A DNA stretch of 64,000 bases from Actinernus sp. WN-2022 (lineage: Eukaryota > Cnidaria > Anthozoa > Actiniaria > Actinernidae). Within the stretch, counting starts at the first letter, position 1; the number at the start of each line of letters is the position of its first letter. Shown in pieces: positions 46,131-56,391 of the stretch. Below the pieces are notes generated by a model, which was not told the origin of the DNA, made no database searches, and saw only the letters and a program-made list of their open reading frames with translations. The stretch covers positions 24,110,369 through 24,174,368 of the forward strand of contig JAOWCC010001751.1 of assembly GCA_030867875.1 (NCBI GenBank), given 5' to 3'. A program made the position numbers and the translations under genes.

Positions 46131-46894
46131 GCTTCCGAGCATTGCTGTCGTTCCACAATTCTTCCAAAGACTACTTCGTGGCCAAGCATTGCTGTCGTTC
46201 CACAATTCTTCCAAAGACTACTTCGTAGCCGAGCATTGCTGTCGTTCCACAATTCTTCCAAAGACTACTTCGTAGCCGAGCATTGCTGTCGTTCCAAAAT
46301 TCTTCCAAAGTCTACTTCGTGGCCAAGCATTGTTGTTGTTCCAAAATTCTTCCAAAGTCTACTTCATGGCCAAGGCCTTGCGATTGCGCTTCCTTTTGTT
46401 TTCTTCCTATTGGTCGGGATCTTTGGTTGGATTCCCTAGTAGGAATGTGCAATTGGAGCTCTCCTATGTATAGGGTATACGGAGTATACAGTTCTTGGGA
46501 AAATCTCCTATCTGCAGAGTATAGGTATAGGTATACAGAAAAGTGGCTATGCTACGAGTGTGTGGTACTTGGGGAAAGTGGCCATCGTTCTATCCAATAC
46601 AGGCCTGGAGGGATGCTATGGCAATAGCGGTGTCTTCGGGTGCAGCCGCGACGACTTTGGAGGAATACCTCGCCTTGCCGAAAAAAGGGAAAGGAGTGTT
46701 GTGCTGTGTTGGAGTGGAGGATGTTGGAGTAGAAAGTGTGGGGAAAGCTCTGTGCTGTGCTCTTGCTCTTGGACCATTGTTTCTTGTTCGAGGAGACGAC
46801 GACGACGAGACTCCTTCGTTGTGCAACGAGGATGGCCTTGTGTTGCCTTGGCCAGATAGTCTAGCATTCCAGCGTCTGGCTAGTCTTGGATAGT

Positions 46895-47215
46895 ACTGCC
46901 ATGGATTGCATTTGTCTGTGCGTTTGTTCGTGGTGGTCTGCCATGGATTGCATTTGTCTGTGCGTTTGTCGCTGGTGGTCTGCCATGGATTGCATTTGTC
47001 TGTGCGTTTGTCGCTGGTGGTCTGCCATGGATTGCATTTGTCTGTGCGTTTGTCGCTGGTGGTCTGCCATGGATTGCATTTGTCTGTGCGTTTGTCGCTG
47101 GTGGTCTGCCATGGATTGCATTTGTCTGTGCGTTTGTCGCTGGTGGTCTGCCATGGATTGCATTTGTCTGTGCGTTTGTCGCTGGTGGTCTGCCATGGAT
47201 TGCATTTGTCTGCAT
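46895..47215. repeat. 42-bp minisatellite, about 7 units (copy B)
   Basis: Complement of the 42-bp unit of copy A, with nearly identical units (CTGCCATGGATTGCATTTGTCTG...). All three forward and reverse frames are open, giving artefact frames rich in Cys/Trp or Gln/Thr. Confidence 0.92.
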
Positions 47216-47403
47216 GCTCGTATGTTTCTGCTGTGGATTGCATTCGTTTGTCCATGGTGGTTTACATGCTCGTATGTTGCTGCCTATGGATTGCATTTGC
47301 TCTTTGCAATATGGTTCGTAGCTTTGCAATATGTTTGTAGCTTTGCAATATGTTCGTAGCTCTGCTTTTGCCTGTTGCTTTGCTTTGCTTTGCTTTTGGT
47401 TCG

Positions 47404-48504
47404 TTACTTTGTTGCTTTGTTTTTGGTTTGTTGCTTTGCTTTTGGTGCCTTCCTACTTCTTTTTGCTCTTGTTCTTGCGACTCGCGTAGCGTATATCCGT
47501 TGCCAGATACAATCGTCTCCTTTGCCGCACAGACATGCCGCCTGGAGGTTTCGCAATTTCGTGGCCGTTCGAACAGACCAGTACAAACACATATCGTCTT
47601 TGTTTTCGATGTTCCACACTGCTTTGTTGGCCAGAATCCGTTTTGGCAGCTGCAACAGGTCCTCTTGCTCCTCTGTGGCGTCGATATCGCGCGCAAGCGC
47701 AGTTTGCGCCTCCTCGGTCTCTTGCTGCTCCTCCGGATCCGAACTGGGTGTTTCTCGCGCAGGTGCAGTATGCGGGTCTCCGGTCTCTCGTATGCTTTGC
47801 CTTTCGAGTATACACACTTTGCTATGGGTTCTATGGTTTTTGGATCCGCAGCGGCAAGTAGTATCGAGGGGCTCGACTGCCGATGTTTGTGCACCGCCAT
47901 CCAGTTCTAGCGAATTCGCGGGGCTGGGCAGTTGCTCGAGGGGCTGCCGCTCGTAGAATCCTGGTTGTAGAAACCGTTCGTAGTTTTCTGGTAGTAGAAG
48001 CCGTTCGAAGGATACGAAGCCGGCCCTACCGCTTTCGTGGACTCGCATATCCACGATGTCCTGTACATACCCAGAGGCTAGGAAATAGTGGTACTGTAGC
48101 CTATAGAGCTCGCGAAGCTGTCGAGGGAAATCTCGTAGATGGGCAAAAGTGTAGGACTGCTTTGCATCTTTCGCCCCCGCCAAGAGCTTGTATTCTTCGT
48201 GGGATAGGAATAGGTCCGGGCGGGCTTGTTGCACGCTTTGGAGATCGTCGAGAATCTCGCCACTGGTGTCCTGCTCGAGCCTCCGGAAGGAAATGGGAGG
48301 GGGCACGATAGAAGGGGGAGCCTCCTCTCCTTGCTGGATCTTTTTGTATCGTGCGTGTCCAATCCCGTAGCTCCTCCTAGCCTCTCGGAATCCTAGCTTG
48401 CCCATTCGTATCTCCCCGTAGGCCGAGGGTGGAATTTTGCTTTTTCCTGGCATGGTTCTTCTCTCGACAGATGTATTCCTACCGATATATACTTGTGTTC
48501 CCAT
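47404..48504 (-). CDS. element ORF, copy B, 366 residues, unknown function
   Basis: ATG at 48502-48504 opens a complete 366-codon frame. The N-terminal 60 residues are basic (KLGFREARRSYGIGHARYKK), possibly DNA- or RNA-binding. A middle helical part follows (LRDFPRQLRELYRLQYHYFL). Next comes a zinc-binding-like cluster CRCGSKNHRTHSKVC at 217-231, of a CxCGSxxHxxHxxxC type that I associate loosely with eukaryotic mobile elements. An acidic Glu/Gln segment (256-282) precedes a second cysteine group (C324, C326, C332) and a Lys/Ala-rich tail. I do not recognise any catalytic domain. Copy A carries the same protein but stops at codon 297. The near-identity of two copies implies recent movement or gene conversion. 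Confidence 0.65.
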   Translation of the reverse strand: MGTQVYIGRNTSVERRTMPGKSKIPPSAYGEIRMGKLGFREARRSYGIGHARYKKIQQGEEAPPSIVPPPISFRRLEQDTSGEILDDLQSVQQARPDLFLSHEEYKLLAGAKDAKQSYTFAHLRDFPRQLRELYRLQYHYFLASGYVQDIVDMRVHESGRAGFVSFERLLLPENYERFLQPGFYERQPLEQLPSPANSLELDGGAQTSAVEPLDTTCRCGSKNHRTHSKVCILERQSIRETGDPHTAPARETPSSDPEEQQETEEAQTALARDIDATEEQEDLLQLPKRILANKAVWNIENKDDMCLYWSVRTATKLRNLQAACLCGKGDDCIWQRIYATRVARTRAKRSRKAPKAKQQTKNKATK

Positions 48505-48937
48505 TTCTCTAATTAATAGGTGTTCCTACCTGTTCGCCACAATTTTTTATATATTGTTGCAATTCTCTACATATTTTTGCCGCAATTTCCACATTCGTTT
48601 TCCACAATTTCCACATCCATTTCCACAATTTCCACATCTTCGCTGCCTTGTCTTCCAAAGACTACTTCGTGGCCCTGGCTACCCCAACTTTGCTGCCTTG
48701 TCTTGCAAAGTCTACTTCGTGGCCCTGGCTACCCCAACTTTGCTGTTTCGCTTTTTTGGGGAAAAAAGAGACTACTTCGTGGCCCTGGCTACCCCAACTT
48801 TGCTGCCTTGTCTTCCAAAGTCTACTTCATGCCGAAACACAAGGATCGACAAAAAGAATTGTGGGTACTGTAAAAAATTGGTATTTTTGGCAAAGTGTTC
48901 TCACTATAAACCCAGAACCCCCACTTCCTATACTACT

Positions 48938-50631
48938 CGATATTAACTCATAGAGGCTGCGCGCACCTGACTCGGGCCGTATGGATAACTAATTTTATAG
49001 CTAGTTTTGACTCCTTATCTTAATCTGCCTGCATAAATCTGCCCCGATATCGTGTTTCGAGACGCTTTAACGGATTTTATTGTGGTACTCAGAAGGACTG
49101 CTTGTGGCTAAACTCTGCTCTGGCTGACTATCCGTCCGTTTTCCAACTCCCTTAACGGTAATGCGTCGCGCCTTTTCTAGTCCTGCGCTAGAGTCCCACC
49201 GGGCCCGACGCTGTCAAACCGGTTTCTTCGTTCCTTTCTGGATTCGGCGTAACGGCCGTGAGAAAACGTTACTGAACTTGAGATTGGTTCGGCGTCTCTT
49301 GGACGTATTAAACATGAAAACCTAAGCATCTACCTACTGTAAATCTCGATCATTTATCAACCACCCGAAACCGTCTCAGGATGGAGACCTTGTGCTCCAT
49401 ATAAAATTATCCCAGTCTTACATCTAGACTTCCTGGGGAAAAGGTATTGAATCACTAATGACCCCTACTGGAAATTTATCGCGTTTATCTGAATTCCATT
49501 CAATGTCTCGGTCTATACTGCGCAGGATCGAGCAAGGTCGAGAGACTGATTAAACGCGTTTACTTACCGTTAGGATCAAGCTACGCGGTCGCCATACAGG
49601 TCGCCGTAAATTTAAACATTAACGGAGTTACATACATTAAGTATCCTTTCAAAACATATCATCGATTATTCAAATCTTCACCCAAATGTGTTGTTACAAT
49701 TACATTAGACCTGTTGTCATCACTGTTTGAATGTGCTCAGTTTTGTTCCAAAGCAAGAATTGCAGAAAAGTATCAAAATATTCATATATTTTTGGGTCTA
49801 TAAAAAGTTCCTTACAAAAATAATAAGGTTGGGAAAAAGTCAATAGGAAAATGGAATGCGGAAGTATCTTAGAAACTAGTTTAACCCACATCGATAACAC
49901 GGTAATGGCCTATTATGCAATTTCCCACTTGTGACACCGGAAAGAACAGCCCATTTTATTTTATCAGTAATTTTGATGTATTTGTTAAGAAAAGGCATTT
50001 CACGATTTTAGACAAAATTCTACGTCAGGAAAACATAGATTATACAGTTATAGTTTAGCGCACTACATTGTATATTTGAGAAACTTTAATTCAAACTTTC
50101 TTCTGTTGAACTAGGTTTGGATTTGTATGAGAATAGTCCAGTACGAGCCTCTATTCACTAAGGCTACTTTTGATCAATTGACAACATTGAATATAACTTA
50201 TTTTCCAAGAGCCTCTTCCACTTACCGACATTAAGATTTACATTTATTAAGCTTATTACTATTTAGAGATCATGACAACAAGCCAATAGAATTTGAGTAC
50301 TTTTAATTACAGTTCCGTTCTTTAAAAGTACTATATAGATTGAGCTAAAAGATAAACAAACAGTCAGATATTATTTTTTCATTAAGTTGTATTGAACTGA
50401 AGAGCATGGGGCCAATACAAATTAGTTACCAACTTTAAGTGAGATTTCTACGGAAATATCTAACGTTGTCAAACCAATCTGCAAGCCAGTCATGAAACTA
50501 CTCTAGCCCCGGGCTATCACACACAACATTAATTGTGTTGTACCCTGCTGTGGACCCTCCCTTACTCTCTCCCAAGACTAGTATATAGAGGATATTACAT
50601 GCCGCGCGGATATGCGGAATTTATCTTCGAG
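48938..50631. other. no gene seen; compositionally odd segment to about 49620
   Basis: 48960-49620 is less AT-rich and richer in CpG than its neighbours (CCCACCGGGCCCGACGCTG, GCTACGCGGTCGCC) yet has no long frame, repeat or RNA gene I can identify. From 49620 on it is ordinary AT-rich sequence. Confidence 0.4.
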
Positions 50632-50870
50632 TGTTGATGAAATATATTTCATCAACACGAGAAGTTAACATCCGTATACGTAATATTCTTTTTAATATAT
50701 AATTATCGATGAATTACGAAATACCAGTTTCTATCTCTTACTAAAAAGGCTAGAAATCTTTGAAAGCAAGCCATATTTTCAAAAGTGATATCTTCACATG
50801 TGAAGATATAACTTTTTAGAAAGAAATATACGCTGGTATTTCATCGATTATAACATGACCTAAGAAATTT
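50632..50870. repeat. cluster of hairpins, probable MITE
   Basis: TGTTGATGAAATATATTTCATCAACA is a near-perfect palindrome. ATCTTCACATGTGAAGAT is another. TTATCGATGAA...AAATACCAG near 50703 pairs with CTGGTATTTCATCGATTATAA near 50833. It does not encode protein. Confidence 0.65.
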
Positions 50871-51989
50871 CTGCAATCTGATTGGCTAAAGGGAATGGTA
50901 TTTCAACGTAATAATGAAATTACAAATACAGGGAGTGGTATTTCAAACTCCGGGGGGCACTCACGTGCATCACGTAAGTGAGACGGTGCGGCGGTACCGT
51001 GTCCAGGTTTGAGCCCAATTTCGCAAACAAAGTCTTGTTTTGGAGCAAATCATCTATCAATTCGGGTTGATTTTCATAAATTTCATGAAAATCTGGTTAA
51101 TAAGAATACCTTCATTTTTTTGTTTTTGCAAACCGGGTCGGGCTCTGAATACAACACCTCACATACCTACCCTTTATTATGCAAACGGTGCAAAGTTCTC
51201 AATATTGTACACATTAACTTTATCTTTAGAACATCGTCAATACACCTGTATGGTTCTTAGTAACTATTGTTTATATATGACATACTGATACAGCATGAAT
51301 ATCTTATAACATAGAGCGAGTAAGAGTGAGACCCTAGCCCGTTATGGCGAGACCGTGATCCGTCATCATTGGATATGGCCAGTCAATCTCTTGGAATATT
51401 GCCAGTCTTTGAGACAATGATTAAAGTATGAAGTAACTCCAACCACGCTGTGAGTCCTGCATGTTGTGCCAACACAAGTTAAAGAAACTCCCTCTTGACA
51501 TATACACTGGAAAATGTTGACCACTTCCTTAGAAAATTATTATAGAAAATATAGTTTTCGTTTATCTCCATAATAAATATTAAAATAGACAAAAATATGT
51601 AAATTTTCTAGAAATACGGATTTCCATACTGTGGAGAAGTCCAGTTTTTCCTGCGTCTATAAATGAGAGAGGCCAGTGCTGAAAGCTCAGAAAGAGCGGA
51701 GAGAAACGGCTAGTGAAATCTCCCTCCCTAGTTTTTTCGATTTTTTCTCCCAAGAGCACGAATGTCGATCCCATTTTCTCCCTCCTCCCTATATGCTGCA
51801 ATCTCCGTTGTTTTTCTGGACATTTCTCCCGTCTCCCTAGTTACTTTTAACCGTTTCTCCCTCGCCCCTAAACCGTTCCTCTCCGCTCTAGAAACGCAGG
51901 GCAAATCACACTAAATATGTTTTACATTAGCAGTAATAACATAGGAAAGGCAGGGCTCAGTTTTTCAATAGATAAAATGATACACGCTA
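50871..51989. other. no gene seen
   Basis: A plus-strand frame at 51009-51260 and a minus-strand frame at 51580-51801 have no family features. The CTCCC/TTTCTCC-rich part near 51700-51870 is low in complexity. Confidence 0.35.
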
Positions 51990-53245
51990 AATTCCAATCC
52001 CGGGGGGGGGGGACTCCCTTATATGAGGGGTACATGGATGCTCGTCGTACCTTTTAGGGGTCAAAATCAGGAGTTTGGTACCACTTAGGGTATTCACCAT
52101 CAAACACAGACATTTCTATGTAAAGCGGTACCTTTTAGGGGTCGGGTGTCAATTGAACAAAAAAGCTGTTATCAATTTACATTTCTATTATCTTTTAGGG
52201 GTCAAAATAAGCTTGAGCCACGCACATTTTAGTACCTCTTTAGGGGTCAAATCGAAAATGTCCGACGAGCATCCCGTTCCTCATGGATCACCTACAAGTT
52301 CTACAAAACAAGGCAGCCAAAATTATTTTAGATATTCGTATGCGTTCATCTTTAGCTCCTAGCGATCATGGATGGTACACCTTAGGTAAGCGTTGCCATT
52401 CGTTTTGTCATAGCTTTTAAGCCCCGGGATTGGGGTAACCCCCATACAAACGCTATACGGGATGGGGTCGGGATTTTAGCCTTCTGGGTCCGAGATGGGG
52501 TCCCATTTTTACTCTTTTTGGTCTGAGATGGGGTATACATTCCCTGAATTTTCTGAAGGCCAGGTTTCTTCTGGCCTGAGATGGGGGTATACTTTTTTGT
52601 TACTTTTACCAACCTTTGATGCAGCGTTTATAATATCGATCACGCGATGCTGATCGATAATTGGTTTACGTAATAAGACCTATTATGCCATTGTCCCCGG
52701 CCTTATCGCCGCATGATATTTAACCATTGCTTTTACATAATTTCCTAATTAATATGACGGACAACTCTTATTCTTTGAACCTCGTAAAGCAATGCGCAAA
52801 TGCACAAGGCATTTTTACAATGGCATTTCTCAAAGAAATAAAGAAGCTCGTTTAAGATACACTCCCGGGATTACACACTACGGTAGATAAAAGACTGAAT
52901 CAAAGCCAGTGTTTTTGAAAGTCGGCCTGTCAAATACTGAGATAGGACATATAGATTACTGATAAGGTGCCGGAGATGCTATAAAAGTATATTAAAGAGA
53001 GCATTCGTTTCGGATGGGCTTCTGAACCATTTAATCTAGTCTGAGGTGGGGTATCAATTTTCAACATTTAGTCTGAGATGGGGTATCAATGTTTAACATT
53101 TGGTCTGAGATGAGGTAGGGAAAATGCCGTTTTTGGTCTGAGGTAGGGGTTTTGAGCTACCAGAGGACCACCCCCACCTAAAACATATTCAAGTATCCCC
53201 CCCCCCCCTTCCGGGGGGGAGGGGGGGGGGGGGATTTTCAGTACC
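51990..53245. repeat. diverged GGGGTC / GATGGGGT repeat block with G and C tracts
   Basis: ACCTTTTAGGGGTC recurs several times at 52040-52250, and GTCTGAGATGGGGTAT recurs at 52490-53130. Runs of G or C occur at 52003-52011 and 53200-53235. Similar phrases (TTTCAGACTAAAAC, ATTTCGGACCAG) at 37.3-37.5 kb suggest the same family. Confidence 0.6.
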
Positions 53246-53704
53246 TCGATGGTACTCGTCTTAATCTGGTTGCGACGTCTGCTTTACGAGCAGCAGAGCG
53301 GGGTTTCGAGTTCCAGAAAAGCTCTGAAATTGTTTTCTTCCCCATTTGCTTGAGAACTCCTTTACCTGTGAACTCTAGCCACAAATTAGCCCTAAAACCT
53401 CGTCGTTTACCTGGAAACTTGTTTACTGACCGGTCAGGGTAGGGTTTTAGCAAGGGATTTAGTTAGTTTATATTGTCAGAGGTCATTCGTGTATTTAGCC
53501 GCACGTTTCTCGTTTTATGGCCTACAAAGTAATGTAAAATTGTCGTACTTTCATTGACCCACAGCTCCGTTGGGAAATAATCTAATGTTCCTAAATTTGG
53601 TTTATAAGTGTATTTTTGGTAGACCAAGATGTTTTATTTGATTTTATCAATGCAAACCAATATTGCGATCGCGTGTTATGGCGATAAAAATCACCAATAC
53701 GCTC
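53246..53704. other. no gene seen
   Basis: A minus-strand frame at 53238-53453 (71 codons) has no recognisable motif. The remainder is unassigned. Confidence 0.3.
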
Positions 53705-54060
53705 ACACTGACTCCAGTGACGCGTGGAGTCGTCAACTTAGCATGATCATTCACATCAAAACACGAGACTAATAAGGAGCGCTGAAGGAATTGTGGTAAA
53801 ATACAAACGAAGTAGCCTCGTAAAGCAGACCCGGCGGCGACATCCGTTTCACTTCCACGGAAATGAAACGAAAGTCGCCGCGGGGGTCTGCTTTAGGCTA
53901 AAACGAAGGCGATCACACTTATTGACACTCGCTGTAGGATGGCAATAACAACAGATTCTAAGTACGAATAAGGGCCACATTCGCATGAAAATGCAAAATT
54001 AAAGCAGTAAAAATATACACACCACGCCCAAATGAAAAGAAAGCCACATGTGAAACGCGC
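53705..54060 (-). repeat. dispersed repeat (copy 2 of 2), interrupted by a MITE
   Basis: Reverse complement of 3650-4085, sharing GTGACGCGTGGAGTCGTCAA and AAGGAATTGTGGTAAAATAC. The interruption at 53813-53900 is absent from the other copy. Confidence 0.75.
53813..53900. mobile_element. 88-bp MITE, 8-bp target duplication
   Basis: The ends TAGCCT and inner AAAGCAGACCC are inverted (hairpin arms include CGGCGAC / GTCGCCG). AAACGAAG flanks both sides (53805-53812 and 53901-53908). The homologous empty site near 3935-3950 reads AAACTAAG on the complement. Confidence 0.88.
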
Positions 54061-54149
54061 ATACCGTTTATATGTCCTTGCGCATGACTACAATGCACTT
54101 CGTTTGATCTGCGCATATCGTTTCTGTGTCCAATCAAAATAACCGACGG

Positions 54150-54385
54150 GGAAATACATATTCCGGGTTACTATTTCATTCGAAAGGATCGCAATAGATT
54201 TAGCGGTGGTGTGGCTATATATTTCAGAGATCACTTGCCAGTTTCGAATAAGAATGATCTAGTCCCCGACTCACTTGAACTGTCAAGGACTGGAATTGCC
54301 TACCAAATTATCTGTTAGAAAAAACAACGGTCAGCAGCTTCAAATCTGCCTTTGCTGCACACTTTTGCCATGACCAATAACTTAA
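54150..54385 (+). pseudogene. internally deleted LINE: endonuclease fragment joined to ORF2 tail
   Basis: Frame 1 reads KDRNRFSGGVAIYFRDHLP, a typical motif of the APE-like endonuclease of CR1/L2-type LINEs. A few codons later another frame reads WNCLPNYLLEKTTVSSFKSA, the usual end of the RT ORF, then a stop. The whole RT domain between them is missing. Confidence 0.75.
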
Positions 54386-54457
54386 TTTATTATTATTTGT
54401 TCATTCTTGCACAGGCACTTGCATTTTACCTAAAGCATAATTAATGCACTTGCACTG

Positions 54458-55343
54458 TAGCCTGAATTTCAGCCGTCTCCTCTGGTTCGTTCCTCCCGAG
54501 AGAGACGTCTGAATTCAATAGCCGCTAATGCCGTCCAGTGACGTCACTACCAGAAAACCTGGTAGTGATTTTTGATTGGTTCATATTCTATAATTTCGCA
54601 TAATTATCATAATTATCAGCCGAGGAGACGGCAGGATTCACTTTGGACTCGCGATTGTTGATCGTTGAGTTTCAGTGGAGTGATTGTCTTTGGCAAAGAC
54701 CTTGAATTAGTTTGGAAAACATCTGGAAATGGATTGAAAGTGTCCTGCACAATAACCGGCCGACTAACTGTAAACATGTACATTTTATCGCGTCGCGTCT
54801 GCGGGGTTGTTGACAATCTATTATTTGTTCACACTCGCAGTGGTAAAGAATGTCGCTACTCTATTCAAGGAACTGTTCTTTCCCGTAAATGAGTCTTCGT
54901 ATTTCTTCGAAAATTCTCCATTACCCTTTCATGTTTTTCTACTTTTCTGTTGCATCATTTACATAGGTAATATCTCGTAGCTGTGTCGATTCGAACGGCA
55001 GATCACGAGACATGTACAAAGATCAACGGAAAGACAAAGATCAGCTGTACTTTGCCTCCAAATATAATATAACGATTTGTTGCTTCGGAAAGGCTTTCAC
55101 AACATAAGAGGCACTTGAGAAGCAAATGGATGGAGTTATATAATATAGGTAAGACTTTTATTTTGGTCGGCATAATCTCAAATAAATATTTCTCACGAAC
55201 TTTTACTACCGCCGTGACAGTTTTATTTGCATAAGTTAAATTGTTAATCCGCCTTGACGTCACTGGACGGCATTAGCGGCTATTGGATTCAGACGTCTCT
55301 CTCGGGAGGAATGAACCAGAGGAGACGGCTGAAATTCAGGCTA
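54458..55343. mobile_element. 886-bp TIR element, 9-bp target duplication (Mutator-like)
   Basis: The 89-bp terminal inverted repeats begin TAGCCTGAATTTCAGCCGTC and end at TGACGTCA, with two mismatches. They are flanked by the perfect direct repeat CTTGCACTG (54449-54457 and 55344-55352). The interior has no transposase; frames of about 75-86 codons inside are unconvincing. It is therefore non-autonomous. Confidence 0.95.
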
Positions 55344-56165
55344 CTTGCACTGTACATTCGCTGTGATGGTTTTTACCTTTGCGAATTACCATATATAAAT
55401 AAATATTAACATTCATATTAACAATCTAAGACAGCAATTTTTAACTCGTGGATGCACGCATGTGCAGGAACGAGTTATTCGGAATATGTTCGGGAAATAA
55501 GATTTCATGGCTAACTCGCTTAATATTACTGGCAGGTGGCTCAAACCTGGACAGACATGGTAGCGGGTCCCTATCAATCACTTATTGGTGATGACGTAAC
55601 GATGACCTCATCGGTCACGTAATTTGTAGTATATGCCCGTATCCCTCATTTCTAATGGCAGGCGGCTCAAACTTTGATAGACATGGTATTGGGTCCCCAT
55701 GATTCACTTAGTGGTGTGACGTAACGATGACCTCATCGGTCACGTGATTTTTAGTATATGCCAAAATTACTCACTGACCACCCGCGAGTTGCCCTTAGGG
55801 GCCCTATGTTGAAACCTTGTGATTCAGTTTCTATCATGCTAAAACGTGGTATTCTTGCGAATTCCGGTGTGGTCTTTCTTGTGACTAGGTTTATTTGTTA
55901 ATTGGATTAACTCTACAAACTCTGCGCCAGTTCTTTTTTCAATTTGGTAATGGCCAATTAAGCCTCGCCCTTTTGGCGCGCTGTAAATACATACTATATA
56001 TTATCATATATTATTTTTATGTATAGAATTATCGACCTTTGGAGAGTGTGCAAGTCCAGGCTTAATATGGACAAATGAACTTTCAAAGCTTGTATCTAAA
56101 AAGTAATTATTTTACGAAACGCGTGACAAGGCGTAGCCAAAAGGCAATTGGAACGGCGATTTAGG
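55344..56165. other. upstream region of GPCR exon; tandem pair at 55531-55763
   Basis: Two diverged copies of a block of about 110 bp lie here, with GGCAGGTGGCTCAAAC, ACATGGTA and TGACGTAACGATGACCTCATCGGTCACGT. The conserved TGACGTAA and GGTCACGT words resemble CRE-like sites, but a regulatory role is a guess. Confidence 0.5.
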
Positions 56166-56391
56166 ATGTACGGGCAAACCGTAAATACAGCAAACGCAAC
56201 GCTCACTTCAGACAGAATTTCACTCTTCATCGCACCTCTTCCTTTCCGCGTTATTGAAGGTGTCATCGCTGTGGTAGCATTCTTGGGTAATCTACTGTTT
56301 CTACTGATGCTGTTCAGACATCGTCGTTCGCTGTTAAGGAAACCCTACAACATTATTGTACTAAACCTGGCAGTAACCGACATGCTGACTG
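56166..56391 (+). CDS. rhodopsin-class GPCR, first coding exon (partial)
   Basis: ATG at 56166 starts an extracellular N-terminus with an N-glycosylation site (NAT). TM1 follows (VIEGVIAVVAFLGNLLFLLMLF, with the Gly-Asn pair at the 1.50 position), then a basic first loop (RHRRSLLRKPYN), then the start of TM2 (IIVLNLAVTDMLTG) with the class A signature LAxxD. The exon ends at a canonical donor, CTG|GTGAGT, in phase 1. An intron right after the NLAVTDMLTG stretch is common in cnidarian class A receptors. I could not find the exons for TM3-TM7 in the remaining 7.6 kb, so they are beyond the window or the gene is a fragment. The ligand cannot be inferred. Confidence 0.82.

Larger units (their letters stand above)
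46133..48937 (-). mobile_element. unrecognised element, copy B (inverted, better preserved)
   Basis: It is the inverted counterpart of copy A. The 5' end is at 48937 (complement of AGTAGTATAGGAAGTGGGGG). The long ORF runs 48504-47404, then the 42-bp array (about 47215-46895), the unique block, and 46-bp tandem units ending at 46133 (complement CGAGCATTGCTGTCGTTCC). Extra short repeats near 48640-48830 (CTTCGTGGCCCTGGCTACCC) are expanded relative to copy A. Confidence 0.8.

Noticed and set aside
54665..54892. Frame inside the 886-bp TIR element as a transposase
   Set aside because: 75 codons only, with no DDE-type motif.
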